Shown here one piece after another: positions 7,622-14,710 of a DNA stretch of 15,075 nt. The notes beneath the pieces were generated by a model, which saw only the letters and a list, made by a program, of their open reading frames with translations, was not told the origin of the DNA and did not search any database. Location: NCBI RefSeq assembly GCF_051201035.1, contig NZ_JBPODR010000035.1, positions 1-15,075 on the forward strand. The letters run 5' to 3'. Origin of the DNA: Thermoanaerobacterium thermosulfurigenes. GTDB lineage: Bacteria > Bacillota > Thermoanaerobacteria > Thermoanaerobacterales > Thermoanaerobacteraceae. Both the position numbers and the translations under genes were made by a program. The first letter of the stretch is position 1; every line of letters starts with the position of its first letter.

Positions 7622-10600
7622 TTATAAATCATAATCATCATCAAAGCTGTCACTATCGCCAAAGTCTATATCGTTAGGTTCAAAGTTAAGATCGTCAAAT
7701 GCATCCTTATCTTCATCAAAATCTTCGTTAAATTCTTCGCCATAATTTACTTCTGGCGGCGCATCTTCTCTTCCCTCAATATTGATGTTTATCGTATCTT
7801 CTGAAATGTCATCATCGTCGTCATCTTCAAATTCTTTTAGTGCTACTTCTTGATTATCTTCCGTCAATACTTTAACATCAAGGCAAAGACTTTGCAACTC
7901 TTTAACAAGAACCTTAAATGACTCTGGAACACCTGGTTCTGGTATATTTTCACCTTTGACTATAGATTCGTATGTTTTAACACGTCCCGTTATATCATCA
8001 GACTTAACTGTAAGTATCTCTTGCAATGTATGAGCAGCACCGTATGCTTCAAGCGCCCATACTTCCATCTCACCAAATCTCTGACCACCAAACTGTGCTT
8101 TACCGCCAAGTGGCTGTTGTGTGACAAGCGAATATGGCCCTGTAGACCTAGCATGCATTTTATCATCAACAAGGTGATGCAACTTGAGCATGTACATATA
8201 TCCAACAGTAACTGGATGGTCAAAAGGTTCACCTGTTCTTCCATCGTAAAGCTGTATCTTTCCATCTGGCGAGAATCCCGCTTTTTCAAGCAGCTCTTGT
8301 ATATCTTCCTCATGGGCACCATCAAATACCGGCGTAGCCATGTACCACCCCAAAGCTTTTGCTGCAAGTCCCAAGTGGACTTCCAGAACCTGACCGATAT
8401 TCATACGGGAAGGAACACCAAGAGGGTTCAAACAAATCTGAAGTGGTGTACCATCGGGTAAAAATGGCATATCCTCAACAGGAAGTATCCTTGAAACGAC
8501 ACCTTTGTTTCCGTGCCTACCTGCCATCTTATCGCCGACAGATATCTTCCTTTTCTGTGCGATAAAAACTCTCACCATCTCATTTACTCCTGGAGGCAGT
8601 TCATCGCCATTTTCTCTCGTGTACACTTTGACATCTACAACTATACCGCCTTCACCATGTGGAACTCTTAAAGAAGTATCTCTGACTTCCCTTGCTTTCT
8701 CTCCAAATATAGCTCTTAATAGTCTTTCTTCTGCAGTAAGCTCTGTTTCACCTTTTGGAGTCACTTTCCCTACGAGAATATCTCCAGCCGTAACCTCTGC
8801 ACCGATGCGTATGATTCCTCTCTCGTCTAAATCCTTTAATGCTTCTTCGCCAACATTGGGAATATCCCTTGTTATTTCTTCAGGTCCTAATTTCGTATCT
8901 CTGGCTTCTGATTCGTATTCCTCAATATGGATAGATGTAAGAGCATCTTCTTTTACAAGTTCTTCGCTAATTAAAATAGCATCCTCGTAATTGTAACCTT
9001 CCCAAGGCATAAATCCAACCAATACATTGCGTCCAAGTGCAATTTCACCCAACTCTGTAGAAGGTCCATCGCTTATAACCTGTCCTTTTTCAACACGATC
9101 CCCTTCATTTACTATCGGTCTACAATTTATGCAAGTTCCCTGGTTCGACCTCTTAAATTTAAGAAGTTCGTACTCGTCTCGTCTTCCATCATCTGTCTTT
9201 ATGACTATTTTATCTGCTGTAACTCTTTCTACTATCCCACTGTTTCTGGCAATATTTACAACACCTGAATCCCTGGCAGCTTTGTACTCAATTCCAGTTC
9301 CAACGATAGGTGCCTGCGGAACAAGAAGCGGAACAGCCTGCCTCTGCATGTTTGAACCCATCAGAGCCCTGTTTGCATCGTCATTTTCCAAAAAAGGAAT
9401 CATTGCGGTAGCGACAGAAACCACCTGTTTCGGTGAAACATCCATAAAATCCACTTCTTCTCTGGGCACTGACAAAATATCGTCTTTTGAGCGGACTGTA
9501 ACTCTCTCATTTATAAATCTATTTTCTTCATCAAGAGGCTCATCTGCTTGAGCGATTACATATTCATCTTCCACATCTGCAGTCATATACACAATCTCAT
9601 TGAGAACTTTACCTGTCGATTTATCCACTTTTCTATAAGGAGCTTCAATAAATCCATATTCATTAATCCTTGCATATGTAGCAAGAGAACCTATAAGTCC
9701 TATGTTTGGTCCTTCAGGCGTTTCTATAGGACACATCCTGCTGTAATGCGTGTGATGGACATCCCTAACTTCCATTCCGGCTCTTTCTCTACTTAGTCCT
9801 CCAGGACCTAATGCACTTAATCTTCTCTTGTGAGTCAGCTCTGCAAGGGGATTTGTCTGATCCATAAACTGTGAAAGCTGTGAACTTCCAAAAAACTCCT
9901 TAATTGCAGCAACAACAGGCCTAATATTTATCAAATTTTGAGCAGTAATTTCGCTGACATCCTGTATAGTCATTCTTTCCCTAACTACTCTTTCCATCCT
10001 TGATAGACCTATTCTAAACTGATTTTGAAGCAATTCGCCAACTGATCTAAGCCTTCTATTCCCAAGGTGATCAATATCATCAACAAACCCAACACCGTAG
10101 GAAAGATTTAAATTGTAATTTACAGAAGCAATTATATCATCTTTAGTAATATGTTTAGGTATTAATTCGTCCAATCTTCTTCTTATCTCATTTTTTATCT
10201 CATCTTCGCTTGAAAAATTATTAAGGATCTCTTTTAAAACAGTCAAATGAACTTTCTCTTTTATCTTTAGATCTGAAACATCAAAAGAAAGCGGATATTC
10301 ATTAATATCAACAGTATTATTGCCAATTATCTTCACTGGTCTTCCTTCAACAAGCACTTCAACTTCATTTATACCGCAATCCTGGATTTTTTTAGCAGTC
10401 TCTCTTGATATTCTTTGACCTTCCTCAACAATGATTTCACCCGTCAGTGGATTAACTATCTTTGTAGCAGCCTTTTGATTTGTCAGCCTTGAACTTAGTG
10501 CAAGCTTTTTATTAAATTTATAACGACCAACATGCGCGAGGTCGTATCTTTTTGGATCAAAGAATAAAGAGTATAACAAACTTTTAGCGCTTTCAACTGT

Positions 10601-11335
10601 AGGTGGTTCACCAGGCCTCAATCTTTTATATACCTCAAGCAAACCTTCTTCTTCAGATTTCGTAGTATCTTTATCAAGTGTTGCTTTTATCCTTTCATCT
10701 TCTCCAAAAAGATCTAATATCTGTGCATCTGTCCCATAACCTAAAGCCCTTAAAAAAACAGTAATTGGAACTTTCCTCGTCCTGTCTATTCTAACAGAAA
10801 AGATATCATTTGAATCTTCTTCGTATTCCAGCCATGCACCTCTATTTGGTATAACAGTTGCAAAAAATAGCTTTTTCCCTAATTTATCAAACTGTTGTTC
10901 GTAATATACTCCTGGCGATCTCACCAACTGACTGACGATGACACGCTCTGCACCATTTATTATGAAAGTGCCTTTGTCGGTCATCAAAGGAAAATCACCC
11001 ATAAAAACTTCTGATTCCTTGATTTCACCGGTATCGCGATTAGTCAATCTTACCTTTACTTTCATTGGTGCCGCATAAGTAGTATCCCTATCTTTGCATT
11101 CCTCTACAGAGTATTTAGGATTGTCATCAAGCTTATAGTCTAGAAATTCTAAAGACAAATTGCCGGTAAAACTCTCAATTGGAGAAATGTCTCGGAAAAC
11201 TTCCCTTAAACCTTCTTCCAAAAACCACTTATAGGAATTTTTTTGAACTTCGATCAAATTAGGCATATCCAAGACTTCTTCAATCCTTGCAAAGCTCATT
11301 CGCTTCTTGTAGCCGGCATCAACAGGATGTAACAT
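7622..11335 (-). CDS. rpoB: RNA polymerase subunit beta
   Basis: Beta forms the other half of the RNA polymerase cleft and carries the rifampicin pocket. The ATG at 11333–11335 (AAGGGG eight bases upstream) gives 1237 aa starting MLHPVDAGY, the usual family start; a GTG three codons earlier overlaps the ribosome-binding region. The rifampicin cluster at about residues 484–514 matches the B. subtilis type as I recall it: the positions equal to E. coli D516, H526 and S531 are all unmutated. The C-terminal catalytic and clamp-contact segments are intact (GDKMAGRHGNKG, then GGKAQFGGQRFGEMEVWALEAYGA). The last 70 or so residues form an extremely acidic tail, with 33 Asp/Glu and 2 basic residues. 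It is followed by rpoC after 26 nt. The gene has its own promoter and a long leader. Confidence 0.98.
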   Translation of the reverse strand: MLHPVDAGYKKRMSFARIEEVLDMPNLIEVQKNSYKWFLEEGLREVFRDISPIESFTGNLSLEFLDYKLDDNPKYSVEECKDRDTTYAAPMKVKVRLTNRDTGEIKESEVFMGDFPLMTDKGTFIINGAERVIVSQLVRSPGVYYEQQFDKLGKKLFFATVIPNRGAWLEYEEDSNDIFSVRIDRTRKVPITVFLRALGYGTDAQILDLFGEDERIKATLDKDTTKSEEEGLLEVYKRLRPGEPPTVESAKSLLYSLFFDPKRYDLAHVGRYKFNKKLALSSRLTNQKAATKIVNPLTGEIIVEEGQRISRETAKKIQDCGINEVEVLVEGRPVKIIGNNTVDINEYPLSFDVSDLKIKEKVHLTVLKEILNNFSSEDEIKNEIRRRLDELIPKHITKDDIIASVNYNLNLSYGVGFVDDIDHLGNRRLRSVGELLQNQFRIGLSRMERVVRERMTIQDVSEITAQNLINIRPVVAAIKEFFGSSQLSQFMDQTNPLAELTHKRRLSALGPGGLSRERAGMEVRDVHHTHYSRMCPIETPEGPNIGLIGSLATYARINEYGFIEAPYRKVDKSTGKVLNEIVYMTADVEDEYVIAQADEPLDEENRFINERVTVRSKDDILSVPREEVDFMDVSPKQVVSVATAMIPFLENDDANRALMGSNMQRQAVPLLVPQAPIVGTGIEYKAARDSGVVNIARNSGIVERVTADKIVIKTDDGRRDEYELLKFKRSNQGTCINCRPIVNEGDRVEKGQVISDGPSTELGEIALGRNVLVGFMPWEGYNYEDAILISEELVKEDALTSIHIEEYESEARDTKLGPEEITRDIPNVGEEALKDLDERGIIRIGAEVTAGDILVGKVTPKGETELTAEERLLRAIFGEKAREVRDTSLRVPHGEGGIVVDVKVYTRENGDELPPGVNEMVRVFIAQKRKISVGDKMAGRHGNKGVVSRILPVEDMPFLPDGTPLQICLNPLGVPSRMNIGQVLEVHLGLAAKALGWYMATPVFDGAHEEDIQELLEKAGFSPDGKIQLYDGRTGEPFDHPVTVGYMYMLKLHHLVDDKMHARSTGPYSLVTQQPLGGKAQFGGQRFGEMEVWALEAYGAAHTLQEILTVKSDDITGRVKTYESIVKGENIPEPGVPESFKVLVKELQSLCLDVKVLTEDNQEVALKEFEDDDDDDISEDTININIEGREDAPPEVNYGEEFNEDFDEDKDAFDDLNFEPNDIDFGDSDSFDDDYDL

Positions 11336-11508
11336 CCACTTCACCCCTTATAAATTTAAAATAACCAAAAGAGAAAGCTTTTGGATAATATACAGAAAGA
11401 CATAATTATTATTTACCAGAATACATACAAATATTCTATTATTTACATGCTATAAAAAATTTTCTTGTCGTATTTTAATTTATGTAATAAATGACACTGT
11501 TAATGCAA
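11336..11508 (-). promoter_or_regulatory. Long AT-rich 5' leader of rpoB–rpoC
   Basis: If transcription starts near 11508, about 173 nt precede the rpoB ATG. The leader is very AT-rich. It contains a 7-bp hairpin at 11365–11384 (CCAAAAG, loop CUUUCU, CUUUUGG) ending about 22 nt before the AAGGGG ribosome-binding site. A weaker 6-bp stem (AGAAUA/UAUUCU) lies further upstream. The hairpin is followed by UUAUUUUAAAUUU, a broken U-run, so it might be a weak attenuator. No convincing coding sequence or known RNA family is seen here. Confidence 0.5.
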
Positions 11509-11514
11509 TATATA

Positions 11515-11543
11515 ATATTACCACAATGGCAAAAGCATGTCAA
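11515..11543 (-). promoter_or_regulatory. Sigma-A promoter of rpoB–rpoC
   Basis: The -35 TTGACA (11538–11543), a 17-nt spacer and the -10 TAATAT (11515–11520) with an upstream TG form a near-consensus extended -10 promoter. It starts about 20 nt after the rplL terminator, so rpoB–rpoC can be transcribed independently of rplJ–rplL. Confidence 0.85.
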
Positions 11544-11564
11544 TAAGAGATATTCAATTAAAAG

Positions 11565-11596
11565 AAAAAAAGCACTCTTAACGAATGCTTTTTTTT
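11565..11596 (-). terminator. Intrinsic terminator after rplL
   Basis: In the transcript, an A-run leads into GCAUUC, a 5-nt loop GUUAA, and GAGUGC followed by seven U. The A-run can pair with the U-run to extend the stem to about 13 bp. It lies 22 nt after the rplL stop codon. By position it corresponds to the rplL–rpoB attenuator of E. coli; whether it is fully or partly efficient cannot be read from sequence. Confidence 0.88.
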
Positions 11597-11618
11597 CCTA
11601 AAAATACACTTATTTTAA

Positions 11619-11993
11619 TTATTTTATTTCTACTTTTGCTCCAACTTCTTCAAATTTTGCTTTTATCTGATTTGCTTCATCTTTGCTTACGCCTTCTTTA
11701 ATTGGCTTTGGAGCACCTTCAACAAGGTCTTTTGCTTCTTTTAAGCCAAGATTTGTAACCTCTCTAACAACTTTTATTACTTTTATTTTTTCTGAACCTA
11801 CATCTGACAATATAACATCAAATTCAGTCTTCTCCTCAGCAGGTGCTGCTGCTGCTCCTGCTGCAGGTGCTGCTGCTACAGCAACAGGTGCTGCTGCTGA
11901 AACTCCAAACTCTTCTTCCAAAGCTTTTACTAAATCAGCTAATTCTAATACTGTCATATTTTTTATGGCTTCTAAGATTTCTTCCTTATTCAT
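11619..11993 (-). CDS. rplL: 50S ribosomal protein L7/L12
   Basis: L7/L12 forms the mobile stalk dimers that recruit and activate translation GTPases such as EF-G and EF-Tu. The ATG at 11991–11993 has GGAGG 8 nt upstream and gives 124 aa starting MNKEEILEAIKNMTVLELADL, the normal length. An open frame extending 21 codons further back has no support. The order is the N-terminal dimerisation and L10-binding helices, an Ala/Pro-rich hinge at about residues 32–54, then the conserved C-terminal domain (KIKVIKVVREVTNLGLKEAK). The hinge is built of three AAAP units, seen as a repeat in the DNA. It lies 31 nt after rplJ and is closed by a strong terminator. Confidence 0.98.
   Translation of the reverse strand: MNKEEILEAIKNMTVLELADLVKALEEEFGVSAAAPVAVAAAPAAGAAAAPAEEKTEFDVILSDVGSEKIKVIKVVREVTNLGLKEAKDLVEGAPKPIKEGVSKDEANQIKAKFEEVGAKVEIK
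11840..11898 (-). repeat. Three in-frame copies of a 14-nt repeat in the L7/L12 hinge
   Basis: The 14-mer CAGGTGCTGCTGCT (plus strand) occurs at 11840–11853, 11864–11877 and 11885–11898, spaced 24 and 21 nt apart, both multiples of three. It encodes AAAP-type units of the flexible hinge, so loss or gain of a unit would change hinge length without a frameshift. Confidence 0.75.
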
Positions 11994-12024
11994 TACATAT
12001 ACCTCCATTTTTATTTTTATTGTG

Positions 12025-12552
12025 TTATTGTGCTTCTTTTTTCTCTTTAACAGCATTTAAAGCTATTACAAGACTTCTCAATGTACCAGACAATACATAC
12101 ACAAGGTTGTTTATAGGTGCCTTCATGCTGCCAAGTGCTTTTGCAATAAGTTCTTCTTTCGATGGCAATTCGGACAGCGCTTTTATTTCTTCTGGTCCCA
12201 CTATCTTGCCATCTACAATACCTGCTTTTAATTCTAAGCCTTTATTGTTCTTTAAGAATTCAACCAGAATTTTAGCAGGTGTAACAGGGTCATCGTACCC
12301 AAAAGATACTGATGTCGGTCCTTCTAAGTACTTTTTTAAGTCAGTGTAACCCAGTTCTTGTGCCGCACGCCACATCAAAGTATTTTTGTATACTTTATAT
12401 TCAGCGTTGGCTTCTTTAAACTTTCTCCTTAAAGCAGTATCGTCTTCCACTGTCAATCCACTATAGCTGGTAAATATGACGGATTGTGCTCTTCCCAGTT
12501 TATCTTTAAACTCGCTAACAACTTTTTCCTTAGCTTCCCTCGCTGTGCTCAA
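12025..12552 (-). CDS. rplJ: 50S ribosomal protein L10
   Basis: L10 anchors the L7/L12 dimers to 23S rRNA at the base of the ribosomal stalk, and the L10–L12 complex is the known feedback regulator of its own mRNA. The 175-aa product has a normal length, with the N-terminal rRNA-binding domain (VIFTSYSGLTVEDDTALRRKFKE) and a long C-terminal helix that binds L12. The start is TTG (12550–12552), with GGAGG 7 nt upstream. It lies directly behind an L10-type leader with an attenuator and is followed after 31 nt by rplL. Confidence 0.97.
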   Translation of the reverse strand: MSTAREAKEKVVSEFKDKLGRAQSVIFTSYSGLTVEDDTALRRKFKEANAEYKVYKNTLMWRAAQELGYTDLKKYLEGPTSVSFGYDDPVTPAKILVEFLKNNKGLELKAGIVDGKIVGPEEIKALSELPSKEELIAKALGSMKAPINNLVYVLSGTLRSLVIALNAVKEKKEAQ

Positions 12553-12577
12553 ACTTACACCTCCCGTCTTAAATATT

Positions 12578-12610
12578 AAAAGGATCCACCGTAGACATGA
12601 GGATCCTTCT
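12578..12610 (-). terminator. Attenuator hairpin of the L10 leader
   Basis: In the transcript AAGGAUCC (12608–12601) pairs with GGAUCCUU (12587–12580) around a 13-nt loop. Adding a G·U and an A–U pair gives about 10 bp. The U-run is short (UUUU, then AAUAUUU), fitting a regulated rather than absolute terminator. It ends about 25 nt before the rplJ start. Confidence 0.8.
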
Positions 12611-12667
12611 TTGCTTTATCAAAAACCTCGGTAGGATTTATGTGTTGCCACACCTACTGTCTACGGT
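12578..12667 (-). ncRNA. L10 leader (autoregulatory mRNA leader of rplJ–rplL)
   Basis: This segment has the layout of the L10 leader family. A 10-bp closing helix pairs ACCGUAGACA (12667–12658) with UGUCUACGGU (12597–12588). Inside it is a hairpin (12631–12657) with GUAGG/CCUAC, an asymmetric AAAU bulge as expected for a kink-turn, and a GCAA tetraloop. The 3' strand of the closing helix lies inside the loop of the attenuator hairpin, so helix and terminator are mutually exclusive. From the family, L10(L12)4 binding shifts the fold towards termination. Matching it to this family is by eye; a covariance search would settle it. Confidence 0.85.
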
Positions 12668-12689
12668 AAGTTTTCAATTTTACTTTAAA

Positions 12690-12718
12690 AGTATATCACT
12701 ATTATGGTTTTATGTCAA
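12690..12718 (-). promoter_or_regulatory. Sigma-A promoter of the L10 leader–rplJ–rplL
   Basis: The -35 TTGACA (12713–12718), a 17-nt spacer and the -10 TATACT (12690–12695) with TG one base upstream form a near-consensus promoter. It lies within 7 nt of the rplA stop codon, with no terminator between. Transcripts from the upstream module would therefore also pass through the attenuator. Confidence 0.88.
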
Positions 12719-12724
12719 CAGCTA

Positions 12725-13417
12725 TCACACGATTCTTTGCGGATTAACCTTGATTCCAGGTCCCATCGTCGATGAGAGGACAACGCTTCTCAAATATTGT
12801 CCTTTTGCTGCTGCAGGTTTAGATCTTATTATAGCATCCATTATCGTCTTAAAATTCTCAACCAATTTCTCTTGTCCAAAAGAAACTTTTCCAATAGGTA
12901 CATGGATTATTGAATTTTTGTCAACTCTGTACTCAATTTTACCAGCTTTCACGTCTTTTACTGCCTTCTCAATATCAAATGTGACTGTACCCGCTTTTGG
13001 GTTTGGCATTAAGCCTTTTGGTCCTAAGACCTTACCAAGTCTACCTACAACACCCATCATATCTGGCGTAGCTATAACAACATCATAGTCAAACCAGTTT
13101 TCATTTTGAATCTTTGCAACTAATTCTTCAGCTCCGACATATTCAGCACCAGCAGCTTCAGCCTCTTTTGCTTTATCGCCTTTTGCAAAAACTAAAACTC
13201 GAACCGTTTTACCTGTTCCGTGAGGAAGTATTACAGTTCCTCTGACCTGTTGATCCGCATGTCTTGGATCGACGCCAAGCCTTACCGACAGATCAACCGT
13301 CTCATCAAATTTTGCCTTTGCAGTCTTCAAAACCAAATCAACGGCTTCATTTGCATCATACAATCTTGTCTTGTCTATTAATTTCACACTATCTAAATAT
13401 TTTTTACCATGTTTCAT
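12725..13417 (-). CDS. rplA: 50S ribosomal protein L1
   Basis: L1 forms the mobile L1 stalk that helps release E-site tRNA, and in many bacteria represses its own operon by binding mRNA. I chose the ATG at 13415–13417: it gives 230 aa starting MKHGKKYLDSVKLIDK, the family's usual start, with AAGGAGG about 11 nt upstream. In-frame starts further out are GTG at 13465 and ATG at 13453; the latter follows GGGAGG with only 4-nt spacing. They would add 16 or 12 residues. The core motifs GTVILPHGTGK and GLMPNPKAGTVT are intact. It lies 55 nt after rplK counted to this start, and immediately before the rplJ promoter. Confidence 0.96.
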   Translation of the reverse strand: MKHGKKYLDSVKLIDKTRLYDANEAVDLVLKTAKAKFDETVDLSVRLGVDPRHADQQVRGTVILPHGTGKTVRVLVFAKGDKAKEAEAAGAEYVGAEELVAKIQNENWFDYDVVIATPDMMGVVGRLGKVLGPKGLMPNPKAGTVTFDIEKAVKDVKAGKIEYRVDKNSIIHVPIGKVSFGQEKLVENFKTIMDAIIRSKPAAAKGQYLRSVVLSSTMGPGIKVNPQRIV

Positions 13418-13472
13418 ACTATACTTTACCTCCTTGTGGTATTTTTCGGACATAAGTCCTCCCACTTAACAA

Positions 13473-13898
13473 TCACTGTTCAATTTCAATACCCATGCTT
13501 CTCGCAGTACCAGCTATCATTCTCATAGCTGCCTCAATATCTGATGCATTTAAGTCTTTCATCTTCAGTTCTGCTATTTCTCTTACTTTATCCTTTGAAA
13601 TCTTTGCGACTTTTTGCTTGTTAGGCTGTGGTGAACCACTTTCAATGCCAGCAGCCTTCTTTAAAAGCACAGCCGCAGGTGGTGTCTTAGTGATGAATGA
13701 AAATGACCTATCTGCATATATGGTAATAACTACAGGAATGATCAAACCAGCTTGTTTTGCCGTCTTTTCATTAAACTCCTTACAAAAACCCATTATATTG
13801 ACACCATGTGGTCCAAGAGCTGTACCTACTGGTGGAGCTGGTGTAGCCTTTCCTGCAGGTAACTGTATCTTGACAACTGCAGCAACTTTTTTAGCCAT
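13473..13898 (-). CDS. rplK: 50S ribosomal protein L11
   Basis: L11 binds the GTPase-associated region of 23S rRNA, contacts EF-G, and is needed for RelA activation and thiostrepton binding. The 141-aa length is standard. The N-terminal domain carries the Pro-rich APPVGTALGPHGVNI segment and ends in the linker near TKTPPAAVLLKKAAG; the C-terminal rRNA-binding domain ends MIAGTARSMGIEIEQ. The ATG (13896–13898) follows AGGAGG. It lies 25 nt after nusG, in the classic nusG–rplK–rplA order. Confidence 0.98.
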   Translation of the reverse strand: MAKKVAAVVKIQLPAGKATPAPPVGTALGPHGVNIMGFCKEFNEKTAKQAGLIIPVVITIYADRSFSFITKTPPAAVLLKKAAGIESGSPQPNKQKVAKISKDKVREIAELKMKDLNASDIEAAMRMIAGTARSMGIEIEQ

Positions 13899-13923
13899 GT
13901 TTACACCTCCTAATTCATGTCAT

Positions 13924-14451
13924 CTATTGAATTTTTTGAATCTGGACAAAGTCAAATTCCACTGGGGTTTCTCTGCCAAACATCGAAATCAAAACTTTAG
14001 CCTTTTGTCTGTCAAGGTAAATCTCTTCAACAACACCGATGAAATTCTCAAGTGGTCCGGCAATAACCCTAACACTATCGCCTACTTTTATATCTACTGA
14101 CGTCTGTATCTCCTTAATGCCTAAGCTTCTCACTTCCGCTTCAGTAAGTGGTACAGGTTTAGATCCAGGCCCAACAAAGCCAGTTACGCCTCTGGTATTT
14201 CTTACCACATACCATGATTCATCATTCATTACCATCTTCACCAGTACGTATCCCGGAAATACCTTTCTGTCAACAGATTTCTTTTTGCCGTCTTTTATCT
14301 CTACCACTTTTTCAGTCGGAACTACGACTTGATGTATTAAATTTTGAAGATTTCTATTTTCAACAGACTTTTCCAGATTCGCTTTAACCTTATTTTCATA
14401 TCCGGAATAAGTATGGACTACATACCATTTAGCTGAATTTGTTTCAGACAT
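13924..14451 (-). CDS. nusG: Transcription elongation/termination factor NusG
   Basis: NusG binds the RNA polymerase clamp and acts on pausing, Rho-dependent termination and coupling to the ribosome. The NGN domain runs from the start (KWYVVHTYSGYENKVK) through VFPGYVLVKM; the C-terminal KOW domain begins near GDSVRVIAGPLENF. The ATG at 14449–14451 gives 175 aa (MSETNSAKWY), as in the family; another ATG is directly before it (14452–14454). A third ATG (14473–14475) touches the GGAGG with no spacing and is unlikely. The chosen start is then 24–27 nt from the Shine–Dalgarno, bridged by a small hairpin. The Shine–Dalgarno abuts the secE stop codon. Confidence 0.96.
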   Translation of the reverse strand: MSETNSAKWYVVHTYSGYENKVKANLEKSVENRNLQNLIHQVVVPTEKVVEIKDGKKKSVDRKVFPGYVLVKMVMNDESWYVVRNTRGVTGFVGPGSKPVPLTEAEVRSLGIKEIQTSVDIKVGDSVRVIAGPLENFIGVVEEIYLDRQKAKVLISMFGRETPVEFDFVQIQKIQ

Positions 14452-14454
14452 CAT

Positions 14455-14483
14455 CGATTTGGGGATAAACCCCATCCTCCTTT
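14455..14483 (-). promoter_or_regulatory. nusG ribosome-binding site with a hairpin spacer
   Basis: The Shine–Dalgarno AAAGGAGG (14483–14476) is separated from the likely nusG ATG pair by a 5-bp hairpin: UGGGG, loop UUUAU, CCCCA (14460–14474). With the hairpin folded, the effective spacing becomes about 6 nt to the first ATG and 9 to the second. This explains how a start so far downstream can be used. The alternative is that the adjacent ATG at 14475 is used or that spacing is simply poor. Confidence 0.5.
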
Positions 14484-14682
14484 AACTTTTTATAATTAAT
14501 TTCAGTAGATAGCTAAAGGCCGAGTCTGCAAGGAATATCAACAATGTAAATGCTATTACCACAACCAGTACAACTTCTGTATATGCAATCAAATTATCTC
14601 TTGTTGGCCACGTAACTTTCTTCATCTCGGCTTTTATTTCCCTAAAAAACTTCCCGACTTTTCTCCTTTCATCGGCAGCCAT
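14482..14682 (-). CDS. secE: Preprotein translocase subunit SecE
   Basis: SecE is the small membrane subunit that clamps SecY in the translocon. At 66 aa it has the short single-span form typical of Gram-positive bacteria. The conserved cytoplasmic motif is VGKFFREIKAEMKKVTWPTRDN, here residues 9–30, followed by one hydrophobic span at about residues 33–60. The ATG (14680–14682) follows AAAGGGATGTGAT. It sits 28 nt after rpmG, and its stop codon forms the beginning of the nusG Shine–Dalgarno, so the two are closely coupled. Confidence 0.97.
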   Translation of the reverse strand: MAADERRKVGKFFREIKAEMKKVTWPTRDNLIAYTEVVLVVVIAFTLLIFLADSAFSYLLKLIIKS

Positions 14683-14710
14683 CGAATCACATCCCTTTAT
14701 AACTTGTTTT

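Noticed and set aside
9790..9885. Possible rifampicin-resistance changes in RpoB (Thr, Ala and Leu where E. coli has Asn518, Ser522, Ile524 and Ile530)
   Set aside because: From memory these match the normal Bacillus-type sequence; the key Asp516, His526 and Ser531 positions are wild type.
11361..11408. A 15-codon open frame (ATG…TAA) in the rpoB leader, possible leader peptide
   Set aside because: No Shine–Dalgarno sequence precedes it, and it has no run of regulatory codons, so there is no support for translation.
8505..14100. Long plus-strand open frames (for example 8505–8990, 9027–9551 and 13495–14100)
   Set aside because: They lie wholly antisense to rpoB, nusG and rplK, have no family resemblance and mirror the codon pattern of the real genes.
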